64,000 nucleotides of DNA from Nostoc sp. 106C (lineage in GTDB: Bacteria; Cyanobacteriota; Cyanobacteriia; Cyanobacteriales; Nostocaceae), in the NCBI RefSeq assembly GCF_002154725.1, contig NZ_MTAW01000087.1, positions 53,335-117,334 on the forward strand, given 5' to 3'. Position 1 is the stretch's first letter; each line of letters opens with the position of its first letter. The notes under the pieces are model-generated. The model saw nothing but the letters and a program-made list of their open reading frames with translations. It searched no databases and had not been told where the DNA came from. Below are positions 16,895-25,921 of the stretch, piece after piece. The position numbers and the translations under genes were made by a program.

Positions 16895-18318
16895 TTTCTG
16901 CAAGCTTGACATTGCAAGAGCAACACTTAAATTCCCTGCGGGAATTGCTATTAACCACAGATGGGAAAGAGCGAGCAGCCTATGTCCTGTGTGGAAAGGC
17001 CGTTATAAATACGGACCCTTGGGATGGACAGCCGCACCAAAAATTCATTTCATATGAAGTAATACCAGTGCCAGAGGATGAAATTGTTTCTTTCTCTGCC
17101 AAACACATTACCTGGAAAACAGATTCTTTTGTTCGGGCATTGCAAGTGGCACAAGCAAAGAACCTGACGTTAGCTGTTTTCCACAGCCACCCAGAAGGTT
17201 TGGGAGAATTCTCTATCCAGGATGATACTAACGAACCAGACTTAATTCAACTGGCACAAAACCGCAACGGCTCAGATACACAGATTTTGAGTGTGATTTT
17301 AACACCAGATGGAAATTTGATTGGTCGCATCTTGGTTAGTTCGCAGGAAGTTATTTTCTTGCGGATGATTCGTGTTATTGGGCAGAAAATCCGTTTGCAT
17401 TATCCAAACCGAGGGCTGGGGGTTTCTCCTCCAGCATTCCAGAGGCAGGCTTTAGCTTTTGGGGAGGCCCTCAATCAAGACTTATCGATGTTGCGTGTTG
17501 GGGTTGTTGGTTGCGGTGGTACAGGAAGTGCGATCGCCATGTTGCTGCCAAAGATGGGTTTTCGCAACATTGCACTTTTCGATAAAGACATTGTTGAAGA
17601 TACGAATTTAAATCGGCTACACGGTACGCGTCAGCCAGATGCTGATGCTATGAGTCCCAAAGTTGAAGTTGTTGCCAGGTCACTTGTGGAACTTGGACTT
17701 GGTGTTCAAGTGAGAACATATCAAGCTTGGATTGGAGAAGCAGACTGCCGCGATCCCCTAAAAGCGTGCGACGTAATTTTTTGTTGCACTGATGACCACA
17801 CGGGTCGCCTAATGCTGAATCGGTTTGCCTACTACTATGCAACACCTGTGTTTGATATGGGTTTAGCAATTGAGGTTTCTCAAGAGGAAACGCCCAATTT
17901 TCAGGCTTTAGATGGTCGGGTCACGGTGCTTGCACCTGCGCCAGGACATACCTGTCTATTGTGTCGTGAAGTTATAAATCCTGTTGCTGCACGGGATGAA
18001 GCGTTAAAACGAAGTAATCCTGATGAGTACGAACGCCGCAAGGCAGAAGCCTACGTTATTGGAGAAGGAAACCCCAGCCCTGCCGTTGTTTTATTTACAA
18101 CAGAGGTTGCAATTATGGCAATACAGGAACTTGTTCACCGCCTTCAGGGTTTCCGTGGTGAGGATGGTGCAGCATCTCACAGGGTTCGTAAATTCCATCT
18201 GACGACTGACCGTAAACCAGCAGCAATCTCTAATCCCAATTGCCCAGTTTGCGGGACAGTCGGTGTCCAGTGGTGGGGCAGAGGGGATGTTGTGCCTTTT
18301 CTCAATCTGGTGGAGTAA
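16891..18318 (+). CDS. JAB-peptidase/ThiF-type E1 adenylyltransferase fusion
   Basis: A 475-residue fusion. The N-terminal JAB/MPN+ domain (about 10-170) has the JAMM motif HSHPEGLGEFSIQDD (zinc ligands H-x-H and D), which would trim or remove the Ubl. The C-terminal ThiF/E1 domain has VGVVGCGGTGSAIA at about 202-215 for ATP binding and NLNRLHG as the arginine element, plus CLLC and CPVC pairs that probably bind zinc. The TTG start overlaps the E2 stop and has GGAGGTG about 7 bases upstream, so the non-ATG start is convincing. Together with its neighbours it forms a bacterial ubiquitin-like conjugation or processing operon. Confidence 0.92.
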   Translation: MISASLTLQEQHLNSLRELLLTTDGKERAAYVLCGKAVINTDPWDGQPHQKFISYEVIPVPEDEIVSFSAKHITWKTDSFVRALQVAQAKNLTLAVFHSHPEGLGEFSIQDDTNEPDLIQLAQNRNGSDTQILSVILTPDGNLIGRILVSSQEVIFLRMIRVIGQKIRLHYPNRGLGVSPPAFQRQALAFGEALNQDLSMLRVGVVGCGGTGSAIAMLLPKMGFRNIALFDKDIVEDTNLNRLHGTRQPDADAMSPKVEVVARSLVELGLGVQVRTYQAWIGEADCRDPLKACDVIFCCTDDHTGRLMLNRFAYYYATPVFDMGLAIEVSQEETPNFQALDGRVTVLAPAPGHTCLLCREVINPVAARDEALKRSNPDEYERRKAEAYVIGEGNPSPAVVLFTTEVAIMAIQELVHRLQGFRGEDGAASHRVRKFHLTTDRKPAAISNPNCPVCGTVGVQWWGRGDVVPFLNLVE

Positions 18319-18321
18319 AGG

Positions 18322-18681
18322 ATGTTTTTTCGTGGTGTAATCAGACAACTATTAATCTGGCTGCGTTTTATTCGTCAGCCAGACTTATCAGCACGGATAG
18401 TTCCAACACATCCTGCACCTGAGAATATAAAACCAGGGGAGATTTTAGTCGTTGGTGATGCTGAATATCAGAAATGGGCTTGTTTTCGTTGCCCTGGAGG
18501 ATGTGGGGAAAGTATTTTGCTGTCCTTAAATCAAAAGCAGCATCCTTGCTGGGCGATCGCCATTGATTCGTTAGGGCGACCGACACTTAATCCTTCTGTT
18601 AGGCAACTTAACGAATGCCACTGCCACTTTTGGGTATGTCAGGGAATTGTTAAATGGTGCCCTGATTCGGGGAAGGAATGA
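18322..18681 (+). CDS. DUF6527 family protein
   Basis: A 119-residue protein with a zinc-ribbon-like pattern CFRCPGGCGESILL at about 53-66, then PCWAIAIDSLGRPTLNPSVR and the cysteine-rich CHCHFWVCQGIVKWC near the end. DUF6527 proteins are regular companions of multiubiquitin/E2/E1-JAB operons. It starts 3 bp after the JAB-E1 stop. The role is unknown; the metal-binding look and the company suggest a substrate or Ubl-binding accessory. Confidence 0.8.
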   Translation: MFFRGVIRQLLIWLRFIRQPDLSARIVPTHPAPENIKPGEILVVGDAEYQKWACFRCPGGCGESILLSLNQKQHPCWAIAIDSLGRPTLNPSVRQLNECHCHFWVCQGIVKWCPDSGKE

Positions 18682-19050
18682 ACTTTATGGTTTGGCGCCA
18701 CAGGAAAAGTCTGCTTCTGTGCAACGCCAACTTGCTTAATTGTTTTCATAGTAAAAGGCAGTTCCATTCTGCCAACAAAATACAACTACCTTTTAATAAA
18801 TCTCGAAAAATGAATGTCAATTCTTATAAACGACACAGATCATTAGTGCCATAGCGATCCTCTATCAACAAAAAATTTCTTAAGCAGAACACCTCACATA
18901 GCAAAAGCATATCAAATATAAAACAATAAGCTTTTTATATTTAAAAAGCATCCCTTTAATAGTATTTTTTAATTTAAAATTGGGTCTAAGCCAGTTTCGC
19001 CTTTATTTGCTTCAAGGAAAATAAGGAAGGCAAGTACAAAGGAGAAAGTT
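18682..19050. other. AT-rich gap between the ubiquitin-like operon and the hydrolase island
   Basis: No convincing gene is present. A GCTTTTT-AAAAAGC inverted repeat near 18932-18950 could end transcription or be chance in AT-rich DNA. The last bases carry a good ribosome site (AAAGGAG) for the hydrolase gene at 19051. Confidence 0.4.
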
Positions 19051-20493
19051 ATGCCAAAAGAAAGGATGCGAGATATCGTTGTACTGATACCTGGCATTAT
19101 GGGTAGTGTTTTAGAAAAAGATGGTAAGGATTTATGGGCTACTGCTCGGGTAGCAGGAGCTGCGTTAACTAGCTTAGGGTCTTCATCTTTACAGCAACTT
19201 AAGGTGGAGGGGGATGATCCCGATGTGGACGACATAGGCGATGGAATCCAGGCGACCCGCTTGATAACAGTTCCTCGTCTAATCGCAGGACTGACCAAAA
19301 CTGACGATTACTCAGTTCTCTCACGTTTAATTACGGACTACTTTCAAGTAATTAAAGCAACTGTGGATGATGACGTTCCAGCTAACTTTTTTGAGTTCCC
19401 CTACGACTGGCGGCGTGATAACAGAGTTGCTGCTCGAAAATTAAAAAAGCTAATTGACCAACGCTTACCGCAGTGGCGAGAACACACTGGTATAAAAGAT
19501 GCAAAAGTAATTATATTAGCTCACAGTATGGGAGGTTTAATTGCCCGTTATTATTTAGAAGTATTAGAAGGGTGGCAAGACTGTCGAGCTTTAGTAACCT
19601 TTGGAACTCCTCATAGGGGAGCCATTGATGCAGTCAACTTTGTAGCTAATGGATACAAACAAATATTTCTTGAGCTAACAGAGGTAGTACGCTCATATAC
19701 TTCTGTGTATCAATTAATGCCAATTTACGAGATGGTCAACGTTCGTGGTAAGTACCAGCGAGTTGCAGAAACAGACGGAATTCCTAACATCGATCAAAAG
19801 CGAGCCGAGCAAGCGTTAGCGTTCCATCGAGAAATTGAAACTGCTGTACATCAGCACCAGAATAATGCTCAATACTTAAAATCAGGTTATAAAATAATAC
19901 CAGTTGTTGGTTTTCGTCAGGATACTCTCCAATCTGTTGAGCTTTCTGAAGGAAAACTAATAGCAAGCTATGAATTGCCGAATGAAATTGATTTTTCTCT
20001 AGGCGAAGGGGATGGAACCGTACCCCGCTTATCAGCAATTCCCATTGAACTCGACCAAGAGTATCGAGAAACATATATCGCACAGAGGCACAGCTGTTTA
20101 CAGAGTAGCCCGCAAGTTTTGAGTGATTTGCGCGAACGCCTTAAACAGATGCAAATTCTACACAAACCAATTCGAGGTCCGGAACCTAATCATGAGGTAG
20201 CCCAACGCCCAGCTATCAATCTCAATCTTGATGATTTATATCTTGCAAGTGAGCCAGTTGAACTGCGTGCTAAGATTATTAACTTGAGGGAAGACCCTGG
20301 AGTGCTAAAAGCTACTATCACCAGAGTAGGGAGTGACGAGCCATTGAGCTTTGAATTTCATCAACAGGAACATCGATGGGTGCTTACAATCGATGCTCTC
20401 ACCCCAGGGTTGTATCGGTTAGAGGTGCGGACACGCAAGGCTGGCCCCTCGGCTCCAATACCTGTTCAAGACTTGTTTGAAGTAGTGAATTAA
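19051..20493 (+). CDS. LCAT-like alpha/beta hydrolase (esterase/lipase/acyltransferase fold)
   Basis: A 480-residue protein of the lecithin:cholesterol acyltransferase-like hydrolase family. It has the oxyanion region VVLIPGIMGSVL at about 10-21, the nucleophile elbow AHSMGGLIARYY with Ser near 159, FGTPHRG after it, GDGTVPRLS with the acid near 320, and QRHSCL with the histidine near 347. The last 100 residues form a separate beta-rich domain (YLASEPVELRAKIINLRE and later LTPGLYRLEVRT) that may bind a partner. There is no signal peptide. A strong ribosome site (AAAGGAG) precedes the ATG. It is the first gene of the transglutaminase/STAND/WD40 island and is 67 bp upstream of the next, so it may act as a membrane-lipid effector. 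Confidence 0.85.
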   Translation: MPKERMRDIVVLIPGIMGSVLEKDGKDLWATARVAGAALTSLGSSSLQQLKVEGDDPDVDDIGDGIQATRLITVPRLIAGLTKTDDYSVLSRLITDYFQVIKATVDDDVPANFFEFPYDWRRDNRVAARKLKKLIDQRLPQWREHTGIKDAKVIILAHSMGGLIARYYLEVLEGWQDCRALVTFGTPHRGAIDAVNFVANGYKQIFLELTEVVRSYTSVYQLMPIYEMVNVRGKYQRVAETDGIPNIDQKRAEQALAFHREIETAVHQHQNNAQYLKSGYKIIPVVGFRQDTLQSVELSEGKLIASYELPNEIDFSLGEGDGTVPRLSAIPIELDQEYRETYIAQRHSCLQSSPQVLSDLRERLKQMQILHKPIRGPEPNHEVAQRPAINLNLDDLYLASEPVELRAKIINLREDPGVLKATITRVGSDEPLSFEFHQQEHRWVLTIDALTPGLYRLEVRTRKAGPSAPIPVQDLFEVVN

Positions 20494-20560
20494 ACTTGCT
20501 GTACATTAAGTAAAATTAATTAAGACCAATTTACAGACAAGCGCTACTAGGAATAGATGG

Positions 20561-22402
20561 ATGGAATGGGAGTGGTCAAGATATAACCGCGAAGGTCTAG
20601 CGAGCTTTGTCAGTGATAAAGCTGTTGAGTTCCTTAGACTACCCGAAAATCGAGTAGATATTGCTCTCAGCCAAGGACGCTACCAGCTAGTCGAAGCCAT
20701 CTACAATGCCTTAGTGGAGCAAAATATACGATATACTCCAGAAAAATATCATCCTTCAAATGCCAAACAGCGGATACGCACTCCTGTAGAAATCCTTGAT
20801 AAGCCAGGTGAAGGAACTTGTCTTGATTTAGCTGCACTTTTTTGTGGGCTATGCTTAGGTAATGATTTACTACCACTATTGATTGTAACCGAAGGTCATG
20901 CGCTGGTGGCTGTGTCATTAACCCACGGGTTACGAGATTGGAACATTTTTAATCGGCGTGAACGGGAACTCTTTAAAGATAAACCACTCGAAGACGTTGA
21001 GCAGCTACGCGAATTAATTGTTTCTGATGTATACATAGCGATTGAATGTACTGGTTTTGCTTATAGTAAAAGCCTACCCAAGAATTTTCCAGAAGGAGTG
21101 GGGCGAACAGAAGATGGGATTCTGCCATTTGAGCGGGCAATTGCTGCTGGTCGCGAACAACTTAACCAAACCGATAGACCATTTCGTTTTGCACTTGATA
21201 TTGCAGTTGCACACTACGAATGGCGAATCGAATCTGCCAATATCCCTAATTCAAATTTTGTACTCCCTTCTTCTCCACTTCATCAGTTTCAGTCCCTTAT
21301 TGCTGATAAGACAGAGGGTTTTGTTGGACGAGTATATGTATTCAGCGCGATCGCAGAATTTATCAACAGTCAACTCAACGGCTATTTCACTATAGAAGCA
21401 GATCCCGGTGTAGGAAAAAGCGCAATACTAGCCAAATATGTTCAAGAACACGACTGTATAGCGCATTTTAACGTGCGATTGCAAAGCATTAACCGTGCTT
21501 CCCAATTCTTGGAAAGTGTGTGCAAGCAACTCATCAACCGCTACGATTTACCATACCCATCCTTGCCAACTGAAGCAACGCGGGATGGTAACTTTTTGGC
21601 GCAGTTGCTAGATGAAGTTAGCCCCAAGCTGGCAGAAAGTAGGAAATTAGTAATTGCCATTGATGCTTTAGATGAGGTGGACTTAGCCAGCCAAGACGTT
21701 GGTGCTAACATCCTTTACTTGCCCCCCTCCCTCCCTCAAGGCGTCTACTTCCTGCTGACGCGACGAAGAGTAACACTGCCTTTTGTGGTTCACGCACCGC
21801 AGCACCTCTTCAAGCTGATGGAATACCGCGACCAGAGCAGACAAGATGTGCAAAATTACATTTGGGGTGCTACTAGGCGTCCAAAGTTACAGGCGTGGAT
21901 TGATAGGCGGGAGATGACAGTTGAAGAGTTCGTTAATCAGCTAGCTGACAAAAGCGAAAATAACTTCATGTACCTGCGTTATGTTTTGCCACAAATTGAG
22001 GATGGCTTCTACCAGGACTTAAGCATAGAAAGTTTACCTAAAGGTCTAGAGAACTACTATGAAGATCACTGGCGACGTATGGGTATGGCTGCCAAGCCAT
22101 TACCGCGCACTAAGCTGAAAATCGTGTACATTTTAGGTGAAATTCGGCAAGCCGTATCACGTCGCTTAATTTCTGAATACGCTAGCGAGGATCAACTTAC
22201 CGTACAGAATGTTCTTGACGAATGGGAGCAGTTCTTGCACGAGCAACCTATCGACGACCAAACTTGCTACAGCATATATCACTCTAGCTTCCAGGATTTC
22301 CTGCATCGCAAAGACATTGTTCAGGCAGTTGGGATTGATATTAAGAACATTAATGCCATGATTGCTGACCGCTTGTGGGAGGGGCTATTTGGGGATGAGT
22401 GA
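20561..22402 (+). CDS. Transglutaminase-like domain fused to STAND-type NTPase
   Basis: 613 residues. The N-terminal transglutaminase/papain-like fold has GEGTCLDLAALF (Cys87), EGHALVAVSL (His113) and IAIECTGF (Glu162 as a likely third residue). A STAND/NACHT-like NTPase follows: DPGVGKSAIL near 282-291 (Walker A), LVIAIDALDE near 364 (Walker B), then YFLLTRRR as a sensor-like strand and the helical SIYHSSFQDFLHRK end. These proteins normally carry the WD40 repeats on the same chain; here the chain ends and the WD40 part begins in an overlapping gene (ATGAGTGA). The N-terminus starts MEWEW, as does the giant protein at 29146. Ligand sensing would drive the NTPase and release the peptidase or transglutaminase-like activity. 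Confidence 0.8.
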   Translation: MEWEWSRYNREGLASFVSDKAVEFLRLPENRVDIALSQGRYQLVEAIYNALVEQNIRYTPEKYHPSNAKQRIRTPVEILDKPGEGTCLDLAALFCGLCLGNDLLPLLIVTEGHALVAVSLTHGLRDWNIFNRRERELFKDKPLEDVEQLRELIVSDVYIAIECTGFAYSKSLPKNFPEGVGRTEDGILPFERAIAAGREQLNQTDRPFRFALDIAVAHYEWRIESANIPNSNFVLPSSPLHQFQSLIADKTEGFVGRVYVFSAIAEFINSQLNGYFTIEADPGVGKSAILAKYVQEHDCIAHFNVRLQSINRASQFLESVCKQLINRYDLPYPSLPTEATRDGNFLAQLLDEVSPKLAESRKLVIAIDALDEVDLASQDVGANILYLPPSLPQGVYFLLTRRRVTLPFVVHAPQHLFKLMEYRDQSRQDVQNYIWGATRRPKLQAWIDRREMTVEEFVNQLADKSENNFMYLRYVLPQIEDGFYQDLSIESLPKGLENYYEDHWRRMGMAAKPLPRTKLKIVYILGEIRQAVSRRLISEYASEDQLTVQNVLDEWEQFLHEQPIDDQTCYSIYHSSFQDFLHRKDIVQAVGIDIKNINAMIADRLWEGLFGDE

Positions 22403-24617
22403 TTTGTACACATGTTTGAATAAAATGCCGTCAGACAAACAACGAGCCGCTCTGCATGACTTAGCACAGCATCTAGCTAAGGCAGTAGATGTATTTCATA
22501 CAGAGCGATTGTACCAATTGCTGACCAACTTCTATTTTATAGAAGCCAAGGTTTTTATCCTGGGAGCACAACCATTGATAGAAGATTATGATCTAGTCAG
22601 AAATCTTCACAGTCTCATTTCTTGGGAAAGCTTAAACACCTTGATATTAATTCAAGATACCGTCCGGTTGTCATCACATATATTAGCTTCCGATCTAGAA
22701 AAGGCACAAGTTACTGGACAGTTAGCCGGACAGTTACTAGGGCGACTACTGGCTTATAAAACTCCCCAGATACAGGCATTAATGGCTCAAGCTAAGCTGC
22801 GGAATCATGCATGGCTATGTCCGTTAACACCAAGCTTAATTCCTCCTAGAGGATATTTGCTACGCACACTTACTGGTCATGACGACACAATCAATACGCT
22901 AGTTGTGACCCCAAATGGTAAACAGGCAATTTCCGGTTCTGATGATAAAACGCTTAGAGTCTGGAACTTAGAAACTGGTGAAACTTTATTCACACTTTCT
23001 GGTCACAACGCTGGGGTAAATACTATTGCTTTATTCTCAGACGGCAAGAAAGTGATTTCTGGTTCCGATGATAAAACACTTCGAGTTTGGAGTTTGGAAA
23101 CTCAAGAAACACTGCTCACCCTCTCTGGTCATACTGACTGGATAAATGCTGTCGCTTTAACCCCAGATAACAGATGGGCTATTTCAGCTTCATGGGATAA
23201 AACCCTTATACTATGGAGTTTAGAAAAAAGGGAAGTACTATTAACCCTTATTGGTCATACTGCAAGGGTAAATGCAATAGTTGTGACCCCAAATGGTAAA
23301 CAGGCAATTTCCGGTTCTGATGATAAAACGCTTAGAGTCTGGAACTTAGAAACTGGTGAAACTTTATTCACACTTTCTGGTCACAACGCTGGGGTAAATA
23401 CTATTGCTTTATTCTCAGACGGCAAGAAAGTGATTTCTGGTTCCGATGATAAAACACTTCGAGTTTGGAGTTTGGAAACTCAAGAAACACTGCTCACCCT
23501 CTCTGGTCATACTGACTGTGTGAAGGCTGTAGTGGTGGCTCCAGATGGCAAGCGGGCGATTTCCGGTTCAGATGACAAAACACTTCGAGTTTGGAGTTTG
23601 GAAACTGGCGAAACACTATTCATCATTACTGGTCATAGTGATTGGATAAGTACACTAACCATAACTTCTGATGGTAAACAAGCAATTTCTGCCTCATGGG
23701 ACAAAACACTTCGAGTTTGGAATTTGGAGACACAAGAGACGCTGTTGACCTTCACTGGTCATAGTGCAGGGATAAATGGGATTGTTGTAACTTCTGATGG
23801 TAAACGAGCAATTTCTGCCTCATGGGATACAACGCTTCGAGTTTGGGAGCTAGAAACTGGCAAAACGCTATTTAGTCTTATTGGTCATAGTGATTGGATA
23901 AGTGCAGTAACCATAACTCCCGACAGTAAACGAGCGATTTCTGCCTCATGGGACAAAACACTTCGAGTTTGGAATTTAGAAACACAAGAGACGCTATTTA
24001 CCCTCAATGGTCATAGTAGAGGGGTGAGCGCAGTAGTTGTAACGCCAGACGGCAAACGAGCAATTTCTGCATCGTGGGATCAAACTTTGAGAGTTTGGAG
24101 TTTGGAAACTGGAGAAACACTATTCACCCTCAGTGGACATGATGCTGGTGTAGGCACGGTAGCCGTGACTCCAGATGGCAAGCATGTAATTTCTGGTTCA
24201 GACGACAAAACGCTTAAGGTCTGGAGTTTGGAAACTGGAGAAACACTATTCACTCTGTCTGGCCATAGCGACTGTGTGAATACAGTAGTTGTGACTACTG
24301 ACGGCAAGCAGGCAATCTCTGGTTCAGATGACAAAACTCTTAGGGTTTGGAGCTTAGAGACGGGAAAAGCACTATTCACTCTCTCTGCTCACGGTGAGTG
24401 GGTCAATGCAGTGGCTATAACCTCAGATAACAAGCAAGCGATTTCTTGTTCAGATGACCAAACTTTAAAAGTTTGGGATCTGTCTACTGGGAGGATGATT
24501 ACTAGTTTCCACGGAGAAAACGAGATAAACTGCTGCGTCATTGCACCAGATAATAAAATGGTTATGGCTGGAGAGCGACTAGGCAGATTACATTTTCTAC
24601 AGTTGCTGGGCAGATAG
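22395..24617 (+). CDS. WD40-repeat protein, separate sensor half of a split STAND protein
   Basis: About 740 residues. The N-terminal 150 residues (ERLYQLLTNFYFIEAKVFIL, then LIEDYDLVRN) are the helical piece that usually links NTPase and WD40 in cyanobacterial STAND proteins. Then come 13 WD40 repeats of 42 residues, most with GH...W and SGSDDKTLRVWxLETGETLF, plus one degenerate final blade. The repeats are very alike, and one 241-bp block is duplicated exactly. The ATG is set by overlap with the NTPase stop, so the two are translationally coupled. It probably binds the NTPase and senses a ligand with one or two propellers. Confidence 0.9.
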   Translation: MSDLYTCLNKMPSDKQRAALHDLAQHLAKAVDVFHTERLYQLLTNFYFIEAKVFILGAQPLIEDYDLVRNLHSLISWESLNTLILIQDTVRLSSHILASDLEKAQVTGQLAGQLLGRLLAYKTPQIQALMAQAKLRNHAWLCPLTPSLIPPRGYLLRTLTGHDDTINTLVVTPNGKQAISGSDDKTLRVWNLETGETLFTLSGHNAGVNTIALFSDGKKVISGSDDKTLRVWSLETQETLLTLSGHTDWINAVALTPDNRWAISASWDKTLILWSLEKREVLLTLIGHTARVNAIVVTPNGKQAISGSDDKTLRVWNLETGETLFTLSGHNAGVNTIALFSDGKKVISGSDDKTLRVWSLETQETLLTLSGHTDCVKAVVVAPDGKRAISGSDDKTLRVWSLETGETLFIITGHSDWISTLTITSDGKQAISASWDKTLRVWNLETQETLLTFTGHSAGINGIVVTSDGKRAISASWDTTLRVWELETGKTLFSLIGHSDWISAVTITPDSKRAISASWDKTLRVWNLETQETLFTLNGHSRGVSAVVVTPDGKRAISASWDQTLRVWSLETGETLFTLSGHDAGVGTVAVTPDGKHVISGSDDKTLKVWSLETGETLFTLSGHSDCVNTVVVTTDGKQAISGSDDKTLRVWSLETGKALFTLSAHGEWVNAVAITSDNKQAISCSDDQTLKVWDLSTGRMITSFHGENEINCCVIAPDNKMVMAGERLGRLHFLQLLGR
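22900..23518 (+). repeat. Exact 241-bp direct repeat inside the WD40 gene
   Basis: Positions 22900-23140 and 23278-23518 are identical base for base, with an offset of 378 bp (three 42-codon WD40 units). The identity at silent sites shows a recent duplication or gene conversion. Confidence 0.9.
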
Positions 24618-24744
24618 GGTTACTTTAATCCAAGTTGTCCTTACCAAGATTAAGAGAATTTATGTTTCTATTTTGTTTGACTTACAGGCTTTTAATTTAA
24701 CTTAACACTACCTGCCGTTCACACATATTTTTGACTTTAGAGAA

Positions 24745-25374
24745 ATGAATGATAAAATTTCTACTTCTTCATCTGATATTCAAAAAGAACAAAAAACAGT
24801 AAATGACTACGTCGAGCTAATCGAAAGAGTAGCGCAGTTGGAATACACTCGCTTGCCAAAGCACTTGGTAGATTACAGTGAGCTAGTCAATATTGGTGCC
24901 ATAGCAGTACATGTTTTGCTGACCTCCAATCCCGATCAAGAGTATAAGTATACATATTTAGCTACTGCCATTAGGTGGGCCATTCGGAATGAGTTGCAAC
25001 ATCGGTACGAATGGTATACCCTCAAAAAGTCTTCCGATGATGATGCTGATGCATTGGAAGATAAACAACTGATTCGAGAAGCCATTTATGAAACTGTTCT
25101 CTCTACTGAAGAGACACATACCCCCCTTGGTTTTGAGGAAGCTGGCCAACAGGAAGTTAATGAGATTAGAGAGCTTGCTAGAAATGTTCGGGAAGCAATC
25201 GCAAAGTTGCCAAATCAAGAACGACAAATCGTTGAAGCTCGTTTTTATAAAAAACTAAGGAGACAAGAAATTGGGGAGTCTTTTTACGTTTCACCACTGC
25301 GGATTTTACGGATGATGCAGTTGGGGATGGACAACATAAAAACGAAAGTAGGAGGAGAAGATAGGAAAAAATAG
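24745..25374 (+). CDS. Small sigma-70 family RNA polymerase sigma factor
   Basis: A 209-residue protein with a region 2-like half (LVDYSELVNIGAIAVHVLL, then YTYLATAIRWAIRNELQHRY at about 72-91) and a region 4 HTH (IAKLPNQERQIVEARFYKKL, then RRQEIGESFYVSPLRILRMM). An acidic linker separates them. It resembles alternative sigma factors without regions 1 and 3. It lies between two WD40 genes in the same direction, so it may transcribe this island, or respond to it. No anti-sigma gene is adjacent. Confidence 0.85.
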   Translation: MNDKISTSSSDIQKEQKTVNDYVELIERVAQLEYTRLPKHLVDYSELVNIGAIAVHVLLTSNPDQEYKYTYLATAIRWAIRNELQHRYEWYTLKKSSDDDADALEDKQLIREAIYETVLSTEETHTPLGFEEAGQQEVNEIRELARNVREAIAKLPNQERQIVEARFYKKLRRQEIGESFYVSPLRILRMMQLGMDNIKTKVGGEDRKK

Positions 25375-25921
25375 CTTTGAGTCTAATCGCTCAGTTAAGT
25401 CATTTTTTTTAGTACGGATATTGATTGATTGATAAACGCTTCTAGTATGGAAACGAGAAAAAGCTCAAATTGAGGCACAGCTTAGCTACGTGGAGAAAGA
25501 TGCTTTGAAAATTTTAGGCATTGCATTCTAAAATCTCAGCAGGGGTAAAGTGCCAGCAATAGCATTGAGATCAACAGTTTTCATACCAAGGCAAAGCAAC
25601 AGAAAGTATTGCAGCAATAGTTGTTCCTGGAGCAACTGGCAATACGGACAACACTTGTTCGGTAAAGTTTGCTCTTAATTTGATTTGAACCTAACATAAT
25701 TCTCCAAAAACAATTATTCATATCATTTTCGGTGAAAGACTTATCATTTAGGCCGCTGAGAGGCAGGGGAGCAGAGGGAAAGGTTTTTGGGTTTTCCGCA
25801 TAGATCGGGAATTGTAACTAATTAGCCGGATATCATAATCACCTGCGTGGTTGCACTTGATAAATTAACCTTTATTACAAAAAATTAACAGAGTAATTAT
25901 ATTTCCCTAGTCCAGAAAAGT
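25375..25921. other. Gene-free gap with a coding remnant
   Basis: About 540 bp without a gene. A short open tail at about 25447-25530 (WKREKAQIEAQLSYVEKD then a stop) looks like the end of a lost gene, but I cannot name it. Nothing else is recognised. By analogy with the first module, an NTPase gene would be expected here, and it is missing. Confidence 0.4.
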
